Notes: a model not told the origin generated them from the sequence alone. A stretch of 25,404 bases of DNA from Candidatus Altarchaeales archaeon WOR_SM1_86-2 (GCA_001723855.1 MCBC01000132.1:1-25404), one strand, 5' to 3'. Shown: positions 7,293 through 15,409, numbered from the stretch's first letter. A program made the numbers and translations.

Positions 7293-8594
7293 TCATCTCA
7301 ACCCCTTAATCCTCTCAAGTAACTGCTCAAGCGTATCTGCATCAGATGTAGTGAAATCAAACGGGGGGTCAATGAATTTCCTGACCTTCATCGGGACATG
7401 GTCCATTCGGTAGAAGGTGCCTTCGGACTCCATTCCCGCGATTACTCCGGGCAGCACGACATCGCTCAGCATGGTGGTTGGGTTAGGGGAGATGTCTATG
7501 CTTATCACCGGAATTTTAGCCATCCATTCAACGCTTTTTCTCGGCTGGTGGGCAGCCAGGTCTGCTCCGAGCACAAGCATCGCATCAATGCCCTTATCCG
7601 CTAAAATGTCGGCATTCGTGAACTCCCCAGGACCGTATCTCGGGTAGCCCCTTGAGAAATCAACGGCATAGGGGTAGCCTGTGGTGTAGGACATAACCTG
7701 CACGAAACCGGCAACATTGCAGTGCCCCATGTTAATGCCCATTATGAACTTGGTGTAGTTGTTCAGTAATTGAACCATCTTCATCATATTCTCCTGGTTG
7801 CGGTGCTTTCCTATTGAACTCGCCAACCCCAGGCCAAAACACAGCGCTCCGAACTCGGCATTCTTCATCATATCAACCATTTTATCAAAGGTTTCCCGGT
7901 TGATGCCGATGTCCTCAAGCGCGAGATCGCTCACCTCCTTTTCATTTAATGTGGCCCTTATAGCGGAAAACAGCTCATAATCCTTATTCGGCTTTACCCT
8001 GACATGCAGATCAGCGAGTTTAGAGCTCTTCGTTTTTCTCGGGTCCACAATGATCATCTTCCTGTCCAGCCTCCCCCTCTTTCTAAAGCGCCCTCTCGGG
8101 AATATCGCGTAATGCGACATATGTCTGGGGTGAGAATCCATGGGGTTGGTGCCCCAGTAGATTGCCAGATCCGCCCTGTTTTTTATCACTCCAAGAGTTG
8201 CGGTAACCATCCCGGCTTCCTGCAGCCCCAGTCCGGTTGGACAGTGGCATTGAGTGAAACTGCCGTCAATCGTTCCTCCAATATGCTCCGCAATCTTGAT
8301 TCCAGCAGCATACGCTTCACATATCGTTTCGGTGCCCATGAAAATATGGGGGCGCTTTGCATTTACAAGAATTTCTGCGGCTTTGTCTAGCGCATCATCC
8401 CAGTCCGCATCCCTCGATTTTCCATTCTCTTTTACCTGCGGTTTTTTAATCCTGTGGGCACTTACCAGTTCCTGAAACTTGGAGTGCCCCATCTTGCAGG
8501 CATTCCTTGTATTAACTTTCCCGTCCAGAACCTCTACCCCGATGTCATCACATACTGATCCGCAGACGGGGCACATAACATTTTTGAATAACAT
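7293..8594 (-). CDS. fwdB: Formylmethanofuran dehydrogenase subunit B
   Basis: This is the molybdopterin catalytic subunit that, with FwdA and partners, reduces CO2 and attaches it as a formyl group to methanofuran (or the reverse). The protein is 433 residues, normal for the family. Near the N-terminus are the [4Fe-4S] ligands CPVCGSVC plus a fourth Cys in NACKMGH, then GSFTQCHCPTG, where the first Cys (residue 116 from this start) occupies the metal-ligand position filled by Cys or selenocysteine in known FwdB. IYWGTNPMDSHPRH and GINMGHCNVAGF are further family landmarks. The frame extends two codons to a TTG, but the ATG at 8594 is preferred. No other fwd gene is nearby; in many archaea they form an operon. 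The metal (W or Mo) cannot be told from sequence. Confidence 0.95.
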   Translation of the reverse strand: MLFKNVMCPVCGSVCDDIGVEVLDGKVNTRNACKMGHSKFQELVSAHRIKKPQVKENGKSRDADWDDALDKAAEILVNAKRPHIFMGTETICEAYAAGIKIAEHIGGTIDGSFTQCHCPTGLGLQEAGMVTATLGVIKNRADLAIYWGTNPMDSHPRHMSHYAIFPRGRFRKRGRLDRKMIIVDPRKTKSSKLADLHVRVKPNKDYELFSAIRATLNEKEVSDLALEDIGINRETFDKMVDMMKNAEFGALCFGLGLASSIGKHRNQENMMKMVQLLNNYTKFIMGINMGHCNVAGFVQVMSYTTGYPYAVDFSRGYPRYGPGEFTNADILADKGIDAMLVLGADLAAHQPRKSVEWMAKIPVISIDISPNPTTMLSDVVLPGVIAGMESEGTFYRMDHVPMKVRKFIDPPFDFTTSDADTLEQLLERIKGLR

Positions 8595-8631
8595 TTTCAA
8601 TTATTATTTATTATTTATTAAAAAATAAAAT
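8595..8631. promoter_or_regulatory. Divergent promoter region, fwdB / ubiX
   Basis: These 37 bases are almost purely A and T (repeated TTATTATTTATT units) and separate divergent ATG codons. There is no room for leaders with ribosome binding sites, so both transcripts are probably leaderless with overlapping TATA/BRE elements. Confidence 0.45.
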
Positions 8632-9195
8632 ATGAAATTAATTGTTGCGATAACCGGAGCCTCCGGGGTTATAGTGGGAATAAGGTTTCTGGAGGTTGCA
8701 AACCAGATGGGAATTGAAACGCATCTGATTTTAAGCAGACCAGCCGGGCAGATTATAGAAATCGAAACCCCTTATGCCGTAGACGAAGTTAAAAGTCTTG
8801 CAAGTCATTGTTATGATAATTCAGATTTAACTGCCGGCATAGCAAGCGGCTCTTATGTCGCAGGAAATATTGATGCCATGGTGATCTGCCCGTGTTCAAT
8901 GAAAACCCTTGCATCGGTAGCTGCGGGTTATGCAAAAAATTTGATCGGGAGATGCGCAGATGTTTGTTTGAAACAGGAAAAGAAATTGCTGCTGGTGCCG
9001 AGGGAGTCGCCATTGAGTTTGATCCACCTGAGGAATTTAGTTACAGCAAGAGAAGCGGGAGCAACCGTAATCCCCCCCATGCTTTCTTTCTATCACAAAC
9101 CGGAAAAAGTAGAGGATATGGTTGATTTTGTTGTTGGAAAAATTCTTGATTCGCTTGGAGTTGAGCATAACTTATATGAAAGATGGGGGGATTGA
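8632..9195 (+). CDS. ubiX: UbiX-like flavin prenyltransferase
   Basis: UbiX transfers a dimethylallyl group to FMN to make prenylated FMN, the cofactor of UbiD-type decarboxylases. In archaea these serve aromatic-acid metabolism and, in many lineages, decarboxylation of a mevalonate-pathway intermediate. The 187 residues show the N-terminal nucleotide-binding loop IVAITGASGVIVGIRFLE, the flavodoxin-like ICPCSMKTLASVAAGY, and LLLVPRESPLSLIHLRNL, including the conserved Arg-Glu pair. AGATVIPPMLSFYHKPEKVE closes the fold. It is divergent from fwdB with a 37-base gap. No ubiD gene is in the window. There is no Shine-Dalgarno; the ATG follows AAAAAATAAAAT. Confidence 0.93.
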   Translation: MKLIVAITGASGVIVGIRFLEVANQMGIETHLILSRPAGQIIEIETPYAVDEVKSLASHCYDNSDLTAGIASGSYVAGNIDAMVICPCSMKTLASVAAGYAKNLIGRCADVCLKQEKKLLLVPRESPLSLIHLRNLVTAREAGATVIPPMLSFYHKPEKVEDMVDFVVGKILDSLGVEHNLYERWGD

Positions 9196-9375
9196 ACAGC
9201 ATTCCCCCTGTTTATGCATAAAACAGAAAACTTCAAATAAATATAATACGAAAAACAAAGGGTTTGGTTGCAGAGCCGGAGGTTGACAGGGTAAGTAAAG
9301 GTGTGCTATCTCAGGACACTACCGAAAAAAGAACCGTTTATATTTATATTTATCTTTATAATTAAATAAAAAACG

Positions 9376-9951
9376 ATGGCAAAAGGAAAATTGACGGAAA
9401 CAGAAAGAGTGGAGACGGAATCCAGGAAGGAATTGATGGACAGCGTACCTAAGATACTGGTTTACGGCGGGACGGCCCTTTTAATATGGCTTTTTTCGAA
9501 GCTGGTGTTTATTAAACTGGGCAATGCATACAATATAACCTCGGACATTACTGCAGGTTACATAATAGCGGTGATCGCAATACTGGTGGTATTGTGGGTG
9601 GTGCTCAAGGTGCTGAAGGAAGTCAAGGATGTTTGTGATGCTGTTGGCGGATTGATAGCGGTTAATGCAGGCAGGGGCGGCGCAAGTGAAGAAGAGGTTG
9701 AGAACTGGCGAAAAGCAATCAGGGGCGTAGCGTATGTCATAGTGGTAGCGGTGGCGTTTATATTCTTTGCCTCCCTGTTAACGGAGATCGGGGATTTTGT
9801 AGGCGAAGTGGCAGCTGGTGTACTTTTGATCGGGATTTTTATATGGGCTGCGTACACTCTATACAAATCCGGGATGGCTGTTTCCAAGGAGGTTGAAGCA
9901 AGAGCGCTGGAATGGGAGAAGAAGACCCTGCTTAAGGAAGCGAAAGATTAA
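9376..9951 (+). CDS. Integral membrane protein of unknown function (four segments)
   Basis: The 191-residue protein has a charged N-terminal helix, two hydrophobic segments (ILVYGGTALLIWLFSKLVF and GYIIAVIAILVVLWVVL), a charged loop with GRGGASEEEVENWRKAIRG, and two more segments (VAYVIVVAVAFIFFASLL and AAGVLLIGIFIWAAYTLY). A basic/acidic helix ends the protein. I do not recognise a family. The two hydrophobic pairs, each followed by a charged helix, suggest an internal duplication. A run of TTTATATTTATATTTATC about 15-45 bases upstream is a good TATA candidate. It is followed after 33 bases by another small membrane-protein gene on the same strand, and the two may form a unit. Confidence 0.75.
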   Translation: MAKGKLTETERVETESRKELMDSVPKILVYGGTALLIWLFSKLVFIKLGNAYNITSDITAGYIIAVIAILVVLWVVLKVLKEVKDVCDAVGGLIAVNAGRGGASEEEVENWRKAIRGVAYVIVVAVAFIFFASLLTEIGDFVGEVAAGVLLIGIFIWAAYTLYKSGMAVSKEVEARALEWEKKTLLKEAKD

Positions 9952-9984
9952 TTTTTTTATTTTTTCTTTTTATAATTTTATAAA

Positions 9985-10332
9985 ATGGAAAAATCTCCTG
10001 GCTCAAAAGAGTTAGAGTATGCTAAGAGAACAAAAAGAATTACGATTTATTTAGTGTGTGTTCTCGTTATTTCCGGCACATACAAGTTCTTTGATAGGGT
10101 ATGGGGGGCTATGTCAGAGGATAATTATCTGAATTTTTATATAGTGGGCCCTGTCGAGGGGTTACTTGACGGAATCGCCAAAGCCATTGACCCGCTGGTT
10201 GTTCAATACGGCATACAGTCGGAGTCGCTGATAATGCTCGTGCTGCTGCTTATAGGGCTTGTGTTGGTTATAGTGCTTTGTTTTCTTATAATGAGGAATC
10301 TGCTGGGTGTCGCAAAACTGCTATTCCAGTGA
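9985..10332 (+). CDS. Small membrane protein of unknown function (two segments)
   Basis: These 115 residues carry a basic N-terminus, one hydrophobic segment (ITIYLVCVLVISGTYKFF), a polar middle (PVEGLLDGIAKAIDPLVV) and a strongly hydrophobic second segment (IMLVLLLIGLVLVIVLCFLI). No family is recognised. The ATG lies just behind TATAATTTTATAAA, a promoter-like tract with no Shine-Dalgarno, so it may have its own leaderless transcript. Its last 12 bases overlap the 3' end of the convergent gene at 10321. Confidence 0.65.
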   Translation: MEKSPGSKELEYAKRTKRITIYLVCVLVISGTYKFFDRVWGAMSEDNYLNFYIVGPVEGLLDGIAKAIDPLVVQYGIQSESLIMLVLLLIGLVLVIVLCFLIMRNLLGVAKLLFQ

Positions 10333-10533
10333 TTTCACGATCACAAAGAGTCCCACTGAGATCAGGATTACTGCTGCCGAAAGGATGATAAGGGATATTA
10401 TAAAACTCATCATCACTGCGGAGAAAAGCGATACCAAAAGTGCCGTGCATCCAACAATAAATAATCCAATGCCGATCCACAACCCGTTCCTCCTGTCCAA
10501 CTCAATGGTTATTTTCATTATTTTTCCTGACAT
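10321..10533 (-). CDS. Small two-segment membrane protein of unknown function
   Basis: The 70 residues start with a short basic/acidic head (MSGKIMKITIELDRRNG), followed by two hydrophobic segments, LWIGIGLFIVGCTALLVSLF and FIISLIILSAAVILISVGLF. The ATG follows TTACTTAAAA, like other starts here. It overlaps the convergent upstream-strand gene by 12 bases at the 3' ends. A similar hydrophobic reading exists in another frame of the same DNA, but this one has the better start and the more regular membrane pattern. Function unknown. Confidence 0.55.
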   Translation of the reverse strand: MSGKIMKITIELDRRNGLWIGIGLFIVGCTALLVSLFSAVMMSFIISLIILSAAVILISVGLFVIVKSLE

Positions 10534-10587
10534 TTTTAAGTAAAATAATAAAATAATAAAAATAAAAAATGTAAGGATTGACAGCGT

Positions 10588-11100
10588 TTATCCGACAAAC
10601 TCAACGATTTCTTCGATAAATCCCGACATCCCTATCAAAAGAACAATGATCGTGGCTGCAAGAACGACAGGCAGAAACGGGTACGCCTTCTTTTTTCTGC
10701 TGAGCCCGGAAAGCACGGGACCGAGAATTTTATCTGTTACCCACAGGACAATATAATAGATTACGATATAAAAGGGGTTAAGCAGGGCGGCAGCGGCAGA
10801 AACGGCTGCGACATCCGCTTTTGCAAGTGAAAATATCTTTCCGATTTTTTGTGAGGAAAGCACGGCAAAGCCCGCGATGAGAATCCATTTCAATACAAGA
10901 AAATCCAGCACGGTCCTGGCGTAAACATCATACAGGAGCATTATGATTGCAAATCCCAACCATACCTCAAAGAATTCTCGCTGCGCAGAGAGTCGTTTAA
11001 GATCGCTCAATGCCGCGACCGTGAATGTGCCGAGCAGGAAAAACAAGCCGTAAATCTGCGCGGCTTCCATATGGATCGAAAGGTACGATAGCAGTTCCAT
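10588..11100 (-). CDS. Prepilin/preflagellin peptidase-like (A24-type) membrane protein
   Basis: The protein is 170 residues with about five or six membrane segments. Two aspartates sit where A24 aspartyl peptidases keep theirs: Asp33 in AALSDLKRL, just after the first segment, and Asp96 in SLAKADVAAVSAAAALLNPF. The 63-residue spacing is close to that of archaeal FlaK (Asp18/Asp79). The usual G-x-G-D around the second Asp is A-K-A-D here. A later KKAYPFLPVVLAAT resembles the P-F-x-P stretch of the family. Such enzymes process type IV pilin-like signal peptides. No pilin or archaellum gene is nearby. It may be a divergent peptidase or a relative with another role. Confidence 0.55.
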   Translation of the reverse strand: MELLSYLSIHMEAAQIYGLFFLLGTFTVAALSDLKRLSAQREFFEVWLGFAIIMLLYDVYARTVLDFLVLKWILIAGFAVLSSQKIGKIFSLAKADVAAVSAAAALLNPFYIVIYYIVLWVTDKILGPVLSGLSRKKKAYPFLPVVLAATIIVLLIGMSGFIEEIVEFVG

Positions 11101-11135
11101 TTTTTATTGTACTACAAGCTATATGAATTTACAAT

Positions 11136-11171
11136 AAAAAGTCCTTGAGACGAATGTCTCAATGGATTTTT
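11136..11171 (-). terminator. Hairpin plus T run downstream of the ClC gene
   Basis: On the minus strand the sequence folds as TTGAGAC-ATTC-GTCTCAA (7 perfect pairs). The stem extends outward, with single-base bulges, through CC/GG and A5/T5, and ends in CTTTTTATT. It lies about 70 bases past the ClC stop codon and before the next gene on the same strand, which suits a transcription terminator. Confidence 0.5.
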
Positions 11172-11238
11172 AATTCTTTAAATTTTGATTTAAATAAATC
11201 AAACAATCACAATCATCTTTCATCCCGGGAATCTCTTT

Positions 11239-13608
11239 TCACCAGGCAGCTACGGCATTTGCCACATCCCTTGTTGTAATCACCCCTATAACCCTCCCTT
11301 CTTTCATAACCGGAAGGTGTCGTATACGGGATTCTTCAAATATTTCAATTGCGTCATTTATCGTTTTTCCGGCCGTTATTGTAATTGTCAGTCCGCTTGC
11401 GATATCTACGATCCTGACATCCCGGGGCGATAAATTCCTTGCGGCAACCTTTGTCAAAATATCCCTTTCAGTCACGATTCCGTGAAGTCCGCCGCTCTTT
11501 GTGAAGACATTGATACTGTCGACATCCTTTTCCGCCATAATCTTTGCAGCATCCAGGACACTCATTTCAGGGTCAACAACGGTAACCCCATGCATTATAT
11601 CCTCTACTTTTATTTCCCCGCTGCGTCCGATTTTTGATCTCCGGAAATAACCAAAGGGCGCTTCCGCAATATCCCTTGAGGTTATGATGCCCACAATCGT
11701 ATCCTCATCCTTGCCTTTTTCAAAAATGGGAAGATGCCTTATCCTGTGTTTATCAAGAATATCCGCCGCCTCTTCAATTGTTGTGGTGTTATCCGCCCTA
11801 TAACTTGCTTCTTTCGCGATCTCTGATACCTTTATTCCGGAAGGCTCTTTATTTTCTGCAACAATATTCTTTAAAATATCTCTTTCGGTGACGACCTTAG
11901 TTTTTTCCTTGTCCCGCATCAAGACACTGCTGATCCCCTCTTCCGTCATAATTTCAGCGGACTTTAAAACGGTCGTTTCCAGCCCTATCAGTATTGGTTT
12001 ATGCATGATCTTTTCCACAGTTGTTGAGATTTCATAAATTGTCTCAAATTTAGCTACCTGGTATGCAACCATCGTTCCGATTAATGCAGGAACTGCAAAT
12101 GGATAACCAAACAGCACCAGGGTAAAAATTGCACAACCAATTGGGGCGTTTGTCATTGCAGCAAGCACCGATAATGCACCAACCCCAACATAACCCCCTA
12201 TATTCCCTGGTTCTACAAAACCAAAATGTGCAAGCGTTAAACCAAAGGCACCCCCCATCAAACTTCCGACAATCATTGCAGGCATTACCATCCCACCGCT
12301 TGCAAAAGAACCGACATACCATGAATTTGCAAATATTTTACCGAACATGATCAAAAGAAGGAGTCCGATTGCAGCAAGCACCGGGAGTTTCAGTCCGTTA
12401 ACATATCCCCCCATACCGTTTTTTTCTATCTGCTTCCCGTCCTCGCCGATTGCGGGTTCTAGCTGTGATGCGATCATCATCGTCACAAGTCCTGTCTGGG
12501 GATCATATTCAGCCGATTTTGACATCCGCACATTATCGGCCGCGAACCCGAGATGAGTCGGGGTGGAGTGAGAATACGGGAGATTGTCGCCAAATTCGTC
12601 TTCAATGTATAATGTCCTCCCTGATGCGTCCTTACCTGCAATTTTAGACTGGTCATTTTTGTCCCCATAGCAACCAAGAATCAGGAAATTATCGCCTGTG
12701 GCAACTTTATCAAATGAGGTTAAAATCTTGTCTCCGGCATCGCCGACGGGAATTGTCAATAAAATAAACGCTAATGCAGCGGGAATAATTGAGCCAATCA
12801 ATGGTTTTACATACACCGGAGCATTTAAATTTTCAAAAAACCCGACGCTGAATTGAAATGTTTTGATGAATATCAAGGCGGTGATTCCCGCTAAAAACCC
12901 AAGTACTGCAAACCACCAGAGATGCGATATCTCAAGCGTATAGGGCAGGTAACCAAAGAAAGGATTTGCATCAAACGCTATAACCGAAGTTGCAAAAGCG
13001 GTCATACCGGCAAGTTCGCCGCCTATTGCATACTTTTTCGGTATCCTCACGCCGCCGTGCAAAAGTTCGGTAACAAAAACACCAGCCCCTACAGGGGTCC
13101 TTAAAAGTCCGGCAATTCCCCCCGCCATTGCCATCACGGCAATTTGCCTTCTGTTATTACCGATTTTTTCCAGGTAAGGCATCAGGGGAGTAATAAATCC
13201 CTGCCCGATCCTTGCCGCCGGGCCGACAAGGCCCCCGCTGTTCCCCATTCCGATACCGATCAATTGAGCAAAGAATTTTACTATCCCTGCACTCCAGTGG
13301 CTCTTTCCCTGTTTTACATCGTCATGGAATTCCTTTATCATAATATCGGGTCCCGGGCCCCACCCATGCCCTGATTTGGACCATTTACTGTGTAAAATTA
13401 TAGAGGCTATTAACGCGCCGATTAAAGGAATAATTATTATATAAATGTGGTTCTGAACAAACATACCGAATGTCCAGTCCTGCAGTTTAAAGAACAGTTT
13501 TAAAAATACCTGGATTATTGTTCCGGAGATCGCACCGACAATAACACTTGCGATTAATATCTGCACGAATTCTGTAACCGCTGCCTTAAAGGGATGCCAA
13601 AATGCCAT
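11239..13608 (-). CDS. ClC-family chloride channel/transporter with four CBS motifs
   Basis: This 789-residue protein joins a ClC membrane domain (about residues 1-535) to two Bateman modules (four CBS motifs, about 540-789). ClC landmarks are GIGMGNSGGLVGPAARIGQG (first selectivity-filter helix region), MAMAGGIAGLLRTPVGAGVF and the late SFASGGMVMPAMIVGSLMGG. The segment equivalent to G-R-E-G-P reads G-L-V-G-P, so the gating glutamate is absent. A polar stretch of about 110 residues, from GDKILTSFDKVATGDN to GYVNGLKLP, interrupts the membrane domain and is longer than usual. Each CBS motif ends in a [TS]-x-R-D element (VVTERDIL, IITSRDIA, IVTERDIL, VITTRDVA), suggesting adenine-nucleotide control of anion flux. 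It is followed by a hairpin terminator. Confidence 0.93.
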   Translation of the reverse strand: MAFWHPFKAAVTEFVQILIASVIVGAISGTIIQVFLKLFFKLQDWTFGMFVQNHIYIIIIPLIGALIASIILHSKWSKSGHGWGPGPDIMIKEFHDDVKQGKSHWSAGIVKFFAQLIGIGMGNSGGLVGPAARIGQGFITPLMPYLEKIGNNRRQIAVMAMAGGIAGLLRTPVGAGVFVTELLHGGVRIPKKYAIGGELAGMTAFATSVIAFDANPFFGYLPYTLEISHLWWFAVLGFLAGITALIFIKTFQFSVGFFENLNAPVYVKPLIGSIIPAALAFILLTIPVGDAGDKILTSFDKVATGDNFLILGCYGDKNDQSKIAGKDASGRTLYIEDEFGDNLPYSHSTPTHLGFAADNVRMSKSAEYDPQTGLVTMMIASQLEPAIGEDGKQIEKNGMGGYVNGLKLPVLAAIGLLLLIMFGKIFANSWYVGSFASGGMVMPAMIVGSLMGGAFGLTLAHFGFVEPGNIGGYVGVGALSVLAAMTNAPIGCAIFTLVLFGYPFAVPALIGTMVAYQVAKFETIYEISTTVEKIMHKPILIGLETTVLKSAEIMTEEGISSVLMRDKEKTKVVTERDILKNIVAENKEPSGIKVSEIAKEASYRADNTTTIEEAADILDKHRIRHLPIFEKGKDEDTIVGIITSRDIAEAPFGYFRRSKIGRSGEIKVEDIMHGVTVVDPEMSVLDAAKIMAEKDVDSINVFTKSGGLHGIVTERDILTKVAARNLSPRDVRIVDIASGLTITITAGKTINDAIEIFEESRIRHLPVMKEGRVIGVITTRDVANAVAAW

Positions 13609-13640
13609 CTTTATTAATCTTACTGATTAGATTTACTAAT

Positions 13641-13674
13641 AAAAAAAGGTATTATGCCCCGGGAATCCGGGGCA
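13641..13674 (-). terminator. Strong G+C hairpin plus T7, downstream of the coiled-coil gene
   Basis: A perfect 8-bp stem TGCCCCGG/CCGGGGCA (13655-13674) closes a four-base loop. On the minus strand it is followed by TAATACC and seven T. It lies between the coiled-coil gene (stop at 13707) and the ClC start (13608), both on the minus strand, so it should end the coiled-coil transcript. Confidence 0.6.
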
Positions 13675-13706
13675 CGTATTCTAACGCTTCAAAAAATAAA
13701 AAATAT

Positions 13707-14432
13707 TTAGAAGAGCGCTGCTACTCTCTCAGCATTCTTCTTTATGTTCTCAGCATTCTCCATTATTCTCTCTCTTCTCTCGTAAATTTCTTTCGTGTTT
13801 GCCTCGATTCTTGCTCTTCTTTCAAGTATGTTCTCCCTGTTAGCTTTTGTCGTCTCAGCATTTTTCTTTGCTCTTGCTTCGATTTCGTCTATCTTTGATG
13901 CATTTGCCGCAATTATCTCTGCATTACTATCCGGTGTTGGGTTGTCAGCACCCGGCACTCCGTTGTCCAGCCACTCTTTATTATCTGCTATCATCCCCTT
14001 GTTGTAGGTTACTATTTTTTCATTCAACTCCATGATCCTCCTGTTGACCGCCATCATTGCTTCATTCACATTCATTATATCCGTGTTTATGTCCATTACC
14101 TCCGCGTTCAGCTCTGATCGGTGGTCTAAAAATTCCAGCCTCACATTGTTCAACATGGAATTCTTAAAGTTTCTCTGCACATCCGTGTCCTCCGGTAAAG
14201 CATGCAGGACGCCTCTCCTGTTTCTAAACAGGTTGCTTGTGTTTGAATTTGCAAGCTGGCGGTTTCCTCCGAAGGCGGCTTCCCTGTTTCTCATTATCAG
14301 GTGCCTGTTTACCATAGCCATGCTTCTGTTCAGGTATGCATTTTTTTTGTTCTCCATCACATCTCTTCCAAGAGCATGCATCCGTTTTTTATTTGCCGCA
14401 ATATTTTTTGCGTTTTCTTCTGGTGTTGCCAT
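13707..14432 (-). CDS. Long coiled-coil protein with asparagine in successive heptads
   Basis: These 241 residues are almost entirely predicted coiled coil. From about residue 115 an Asn recurs every seven residues with an aliphatic residue three positions later (NTDIMNVNEAMMAVNRRIME, then LNEKIVTYNKGMIADNKEWL). After a break at GVPGADNPTPDSN the pattern resumes to the C-terminus (ERRERIMENAENIKKNAERV). The N-terminal half carries similar ENAKNIAANKKRM and RNREAAFGGNR segments. There is no signal peptide or membrane segment. The phase puts Asn at core position a and Ile/Met at d, the arrangement that favours parallel dimers. It resembles the two small genes at 15569 and 15825 and may form filaments or scaffolds with them. 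No known family is recognised. Confidence 0.8.
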   Translation of the reverse strand: MATPEENAKNIAANKKRMHALGRDVMENKKNAYLNRSMAMVNRHLIMRNREAAFGGNRQLANSNTSNLFRNRRGVLHALPEDTDVQRNFKNSMLNNVRLEFLDHRSELNAEVMDINTDIMNVNEAMMAVNRRIMELNEKIVTYNKGMIADNKEWLDNGVPGADNPTPDSNAEIIAANASKIDEIEARAKKNAETTKANRENILERRARIEANTKEIYERRERIMENAENIKKNAERVAALF

Positions 14433-14575
14433 TTTTTATGTATTTATATATTAGTATTGTACATATAAATACGACTATTATCTATATATGGATCATGAAC
14501 AACAAGATGAATTAACACATATAATTTTTGAATAAAATTAAATTTTAAATAAAATTTTTGGACATATTTTATAAA

Positions 14576-15397
14576 ATGCTTGAATTAAACATAAAAGAGG
14601 ACGAAAAGGTTGTTTTAGAGCGCGCCGTAAAGCAGATAGGCGTGTTTGGTTCCGGGACACTTGAAAAGTTAATCGTTATTGATGAATTAATAAGCGGAAA
14701 GAAGACCGCGTCAGAAATCCAGGAAAAACTCCCTGAAGTCGGAAAATCCACGCTTTACAAGTACATAGGGGATCTTGAGAACGCAGGGATCGTAAAAAAG
14801 GAGACGAAAGGAAGCAAGGTTCTGTATTCACTCGGCGGATTTTCCATAGTGCTGACGCCTAAAAGAATATCTGGAATGCTTAGAGGCGCAAGAGAGGATG
14901 AAGAAAAGAGATTCAATGAGATGATTAAATTTGACGGACAGGTAAGTATAGTTGACCGCTACAACCGTCCAAGTGAGTTTTACCCGAGCGTGCTGCTTTC
15001 TGATATGATTTCCTGCGGAATAAAACTAAGCACAGGGATTGACATACTGAGGGATGTTATGGAAAATTTGTATGACGGCATAAGCACAAGGGAGATATAT
15101 TCGATAACGAAAAGAATGATTTATAAAAGAAGCAGGTCTTTAGCAATTGATTATAAAAGATATATTTTGGGCGCGGTAAATGTTGAAACGGATGACGGGA
15201 TAGAAGTGTGGGATGATGAGATGATAGAAAAGGTTATAAAAGAAACCCATGATGTAGTTGATATCCCCACCCCGGAACTTGAGCACCTCTCGCACCGAAT
15301 AGGAAGACATTTAAAGAGAACCGGCAAAGTAATTCCGGATGAGCTGGCATTTGCATACATAAATTATATGGTCTCTTCTTATCTGGAGACTCATTGA
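14576..15397 (+). CDS. Transcription regulator: winged-helix domain plus ATP-cone-like domain
   Basis: The 273-residue protein starts at the ATG after TTTTATAAA; an upstream TTG in frame is less likely. Residues about 20-90 form a winged helix: LEKLIVIDELISGKKTASEI, then GKSTLYKYIGDLENAGIVKK and a beta wing ETKGSKVLYSLGG. From about 120 the sequence VSIVDRYNRPSEFYPSVLLS, then GISTREIYSITKRMIYKRS and YKRYILGAVNVE, follows the ATP-cone pattern known from NrdR and ribonucleotide reductases (a V-x-x-x-[DR]-G-like start and an A-x-x-Y-x-x-Y/R end). The tail is helical. No zinc-ribbon cysteines as in NrdR are present. It sits between coiled-coil genes on either side, so it may regulate them. The HTH call is firm, the ATP-cone probable. 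Confidence 0.75.
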   Translation: MLELNIKEDEKVVLERAVKQIGVFGSGTLEKLIVIDELISGKKTASEIQEKLPEVGKSTLYKYIGDLENAGIVKKETKGSKVLYSLGGFSIVLTPKRISGMLRGAREDEEKRFNEMIKFDGQVSIVDRYNRPSEFYPSVLLSDMISCGIKLSTGIDILRDVMENLYDGISTREIYSITKRMIYKRSRSLAIDYKRYILGAVNVETDDGIEVWDDEMIEKVIKETHDVVDIPTPELEHLSHRIGRHLKRTGKVIPDELAFAYINYMVSSYLETH

Positions 15398-15409
15398 TTT
15401 TATCAAAAA

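Noticed and set aside
7398..8390. Several 60-128 residue plus-strand frames antisense to fwdB
   Set aside because: fwdB is unambiguous; these frames are by-products of its codon composition.
9264..9365. 33-codon frame starting at TTG (VAEPEVDRVSKGVLSQDT and on) in the 180-base gap between ubiX and the next gene
   Set aside because: Non-ATG start, no homology recognised, and its end consists of TATATT repeats that look like the promoter of the gene at 9376.
10307..10543. 78-residue plus-strand frame opposite the small membrane gene at 10321
   Set aside because: It is antisense to the better-supported minus-strand gene, and its composition is typical of a reverse-strand shadow.
14451..14477. 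Imperfect inverted repeat (TAGTAT ... ATACGACTA) between the coiled-coil gene and the regulator as an operator
   Set aside because: The arms are short, with a bulge, in an A/T-rich region; not distinguishable from chance.
14488..14535. 15-codon frame MDHEQQDELTHIIFE ahead of the regulator as a leader peptide
   Set aside because: Very short, no regulatory structure such as codon runs or an attenuator; likely chance.
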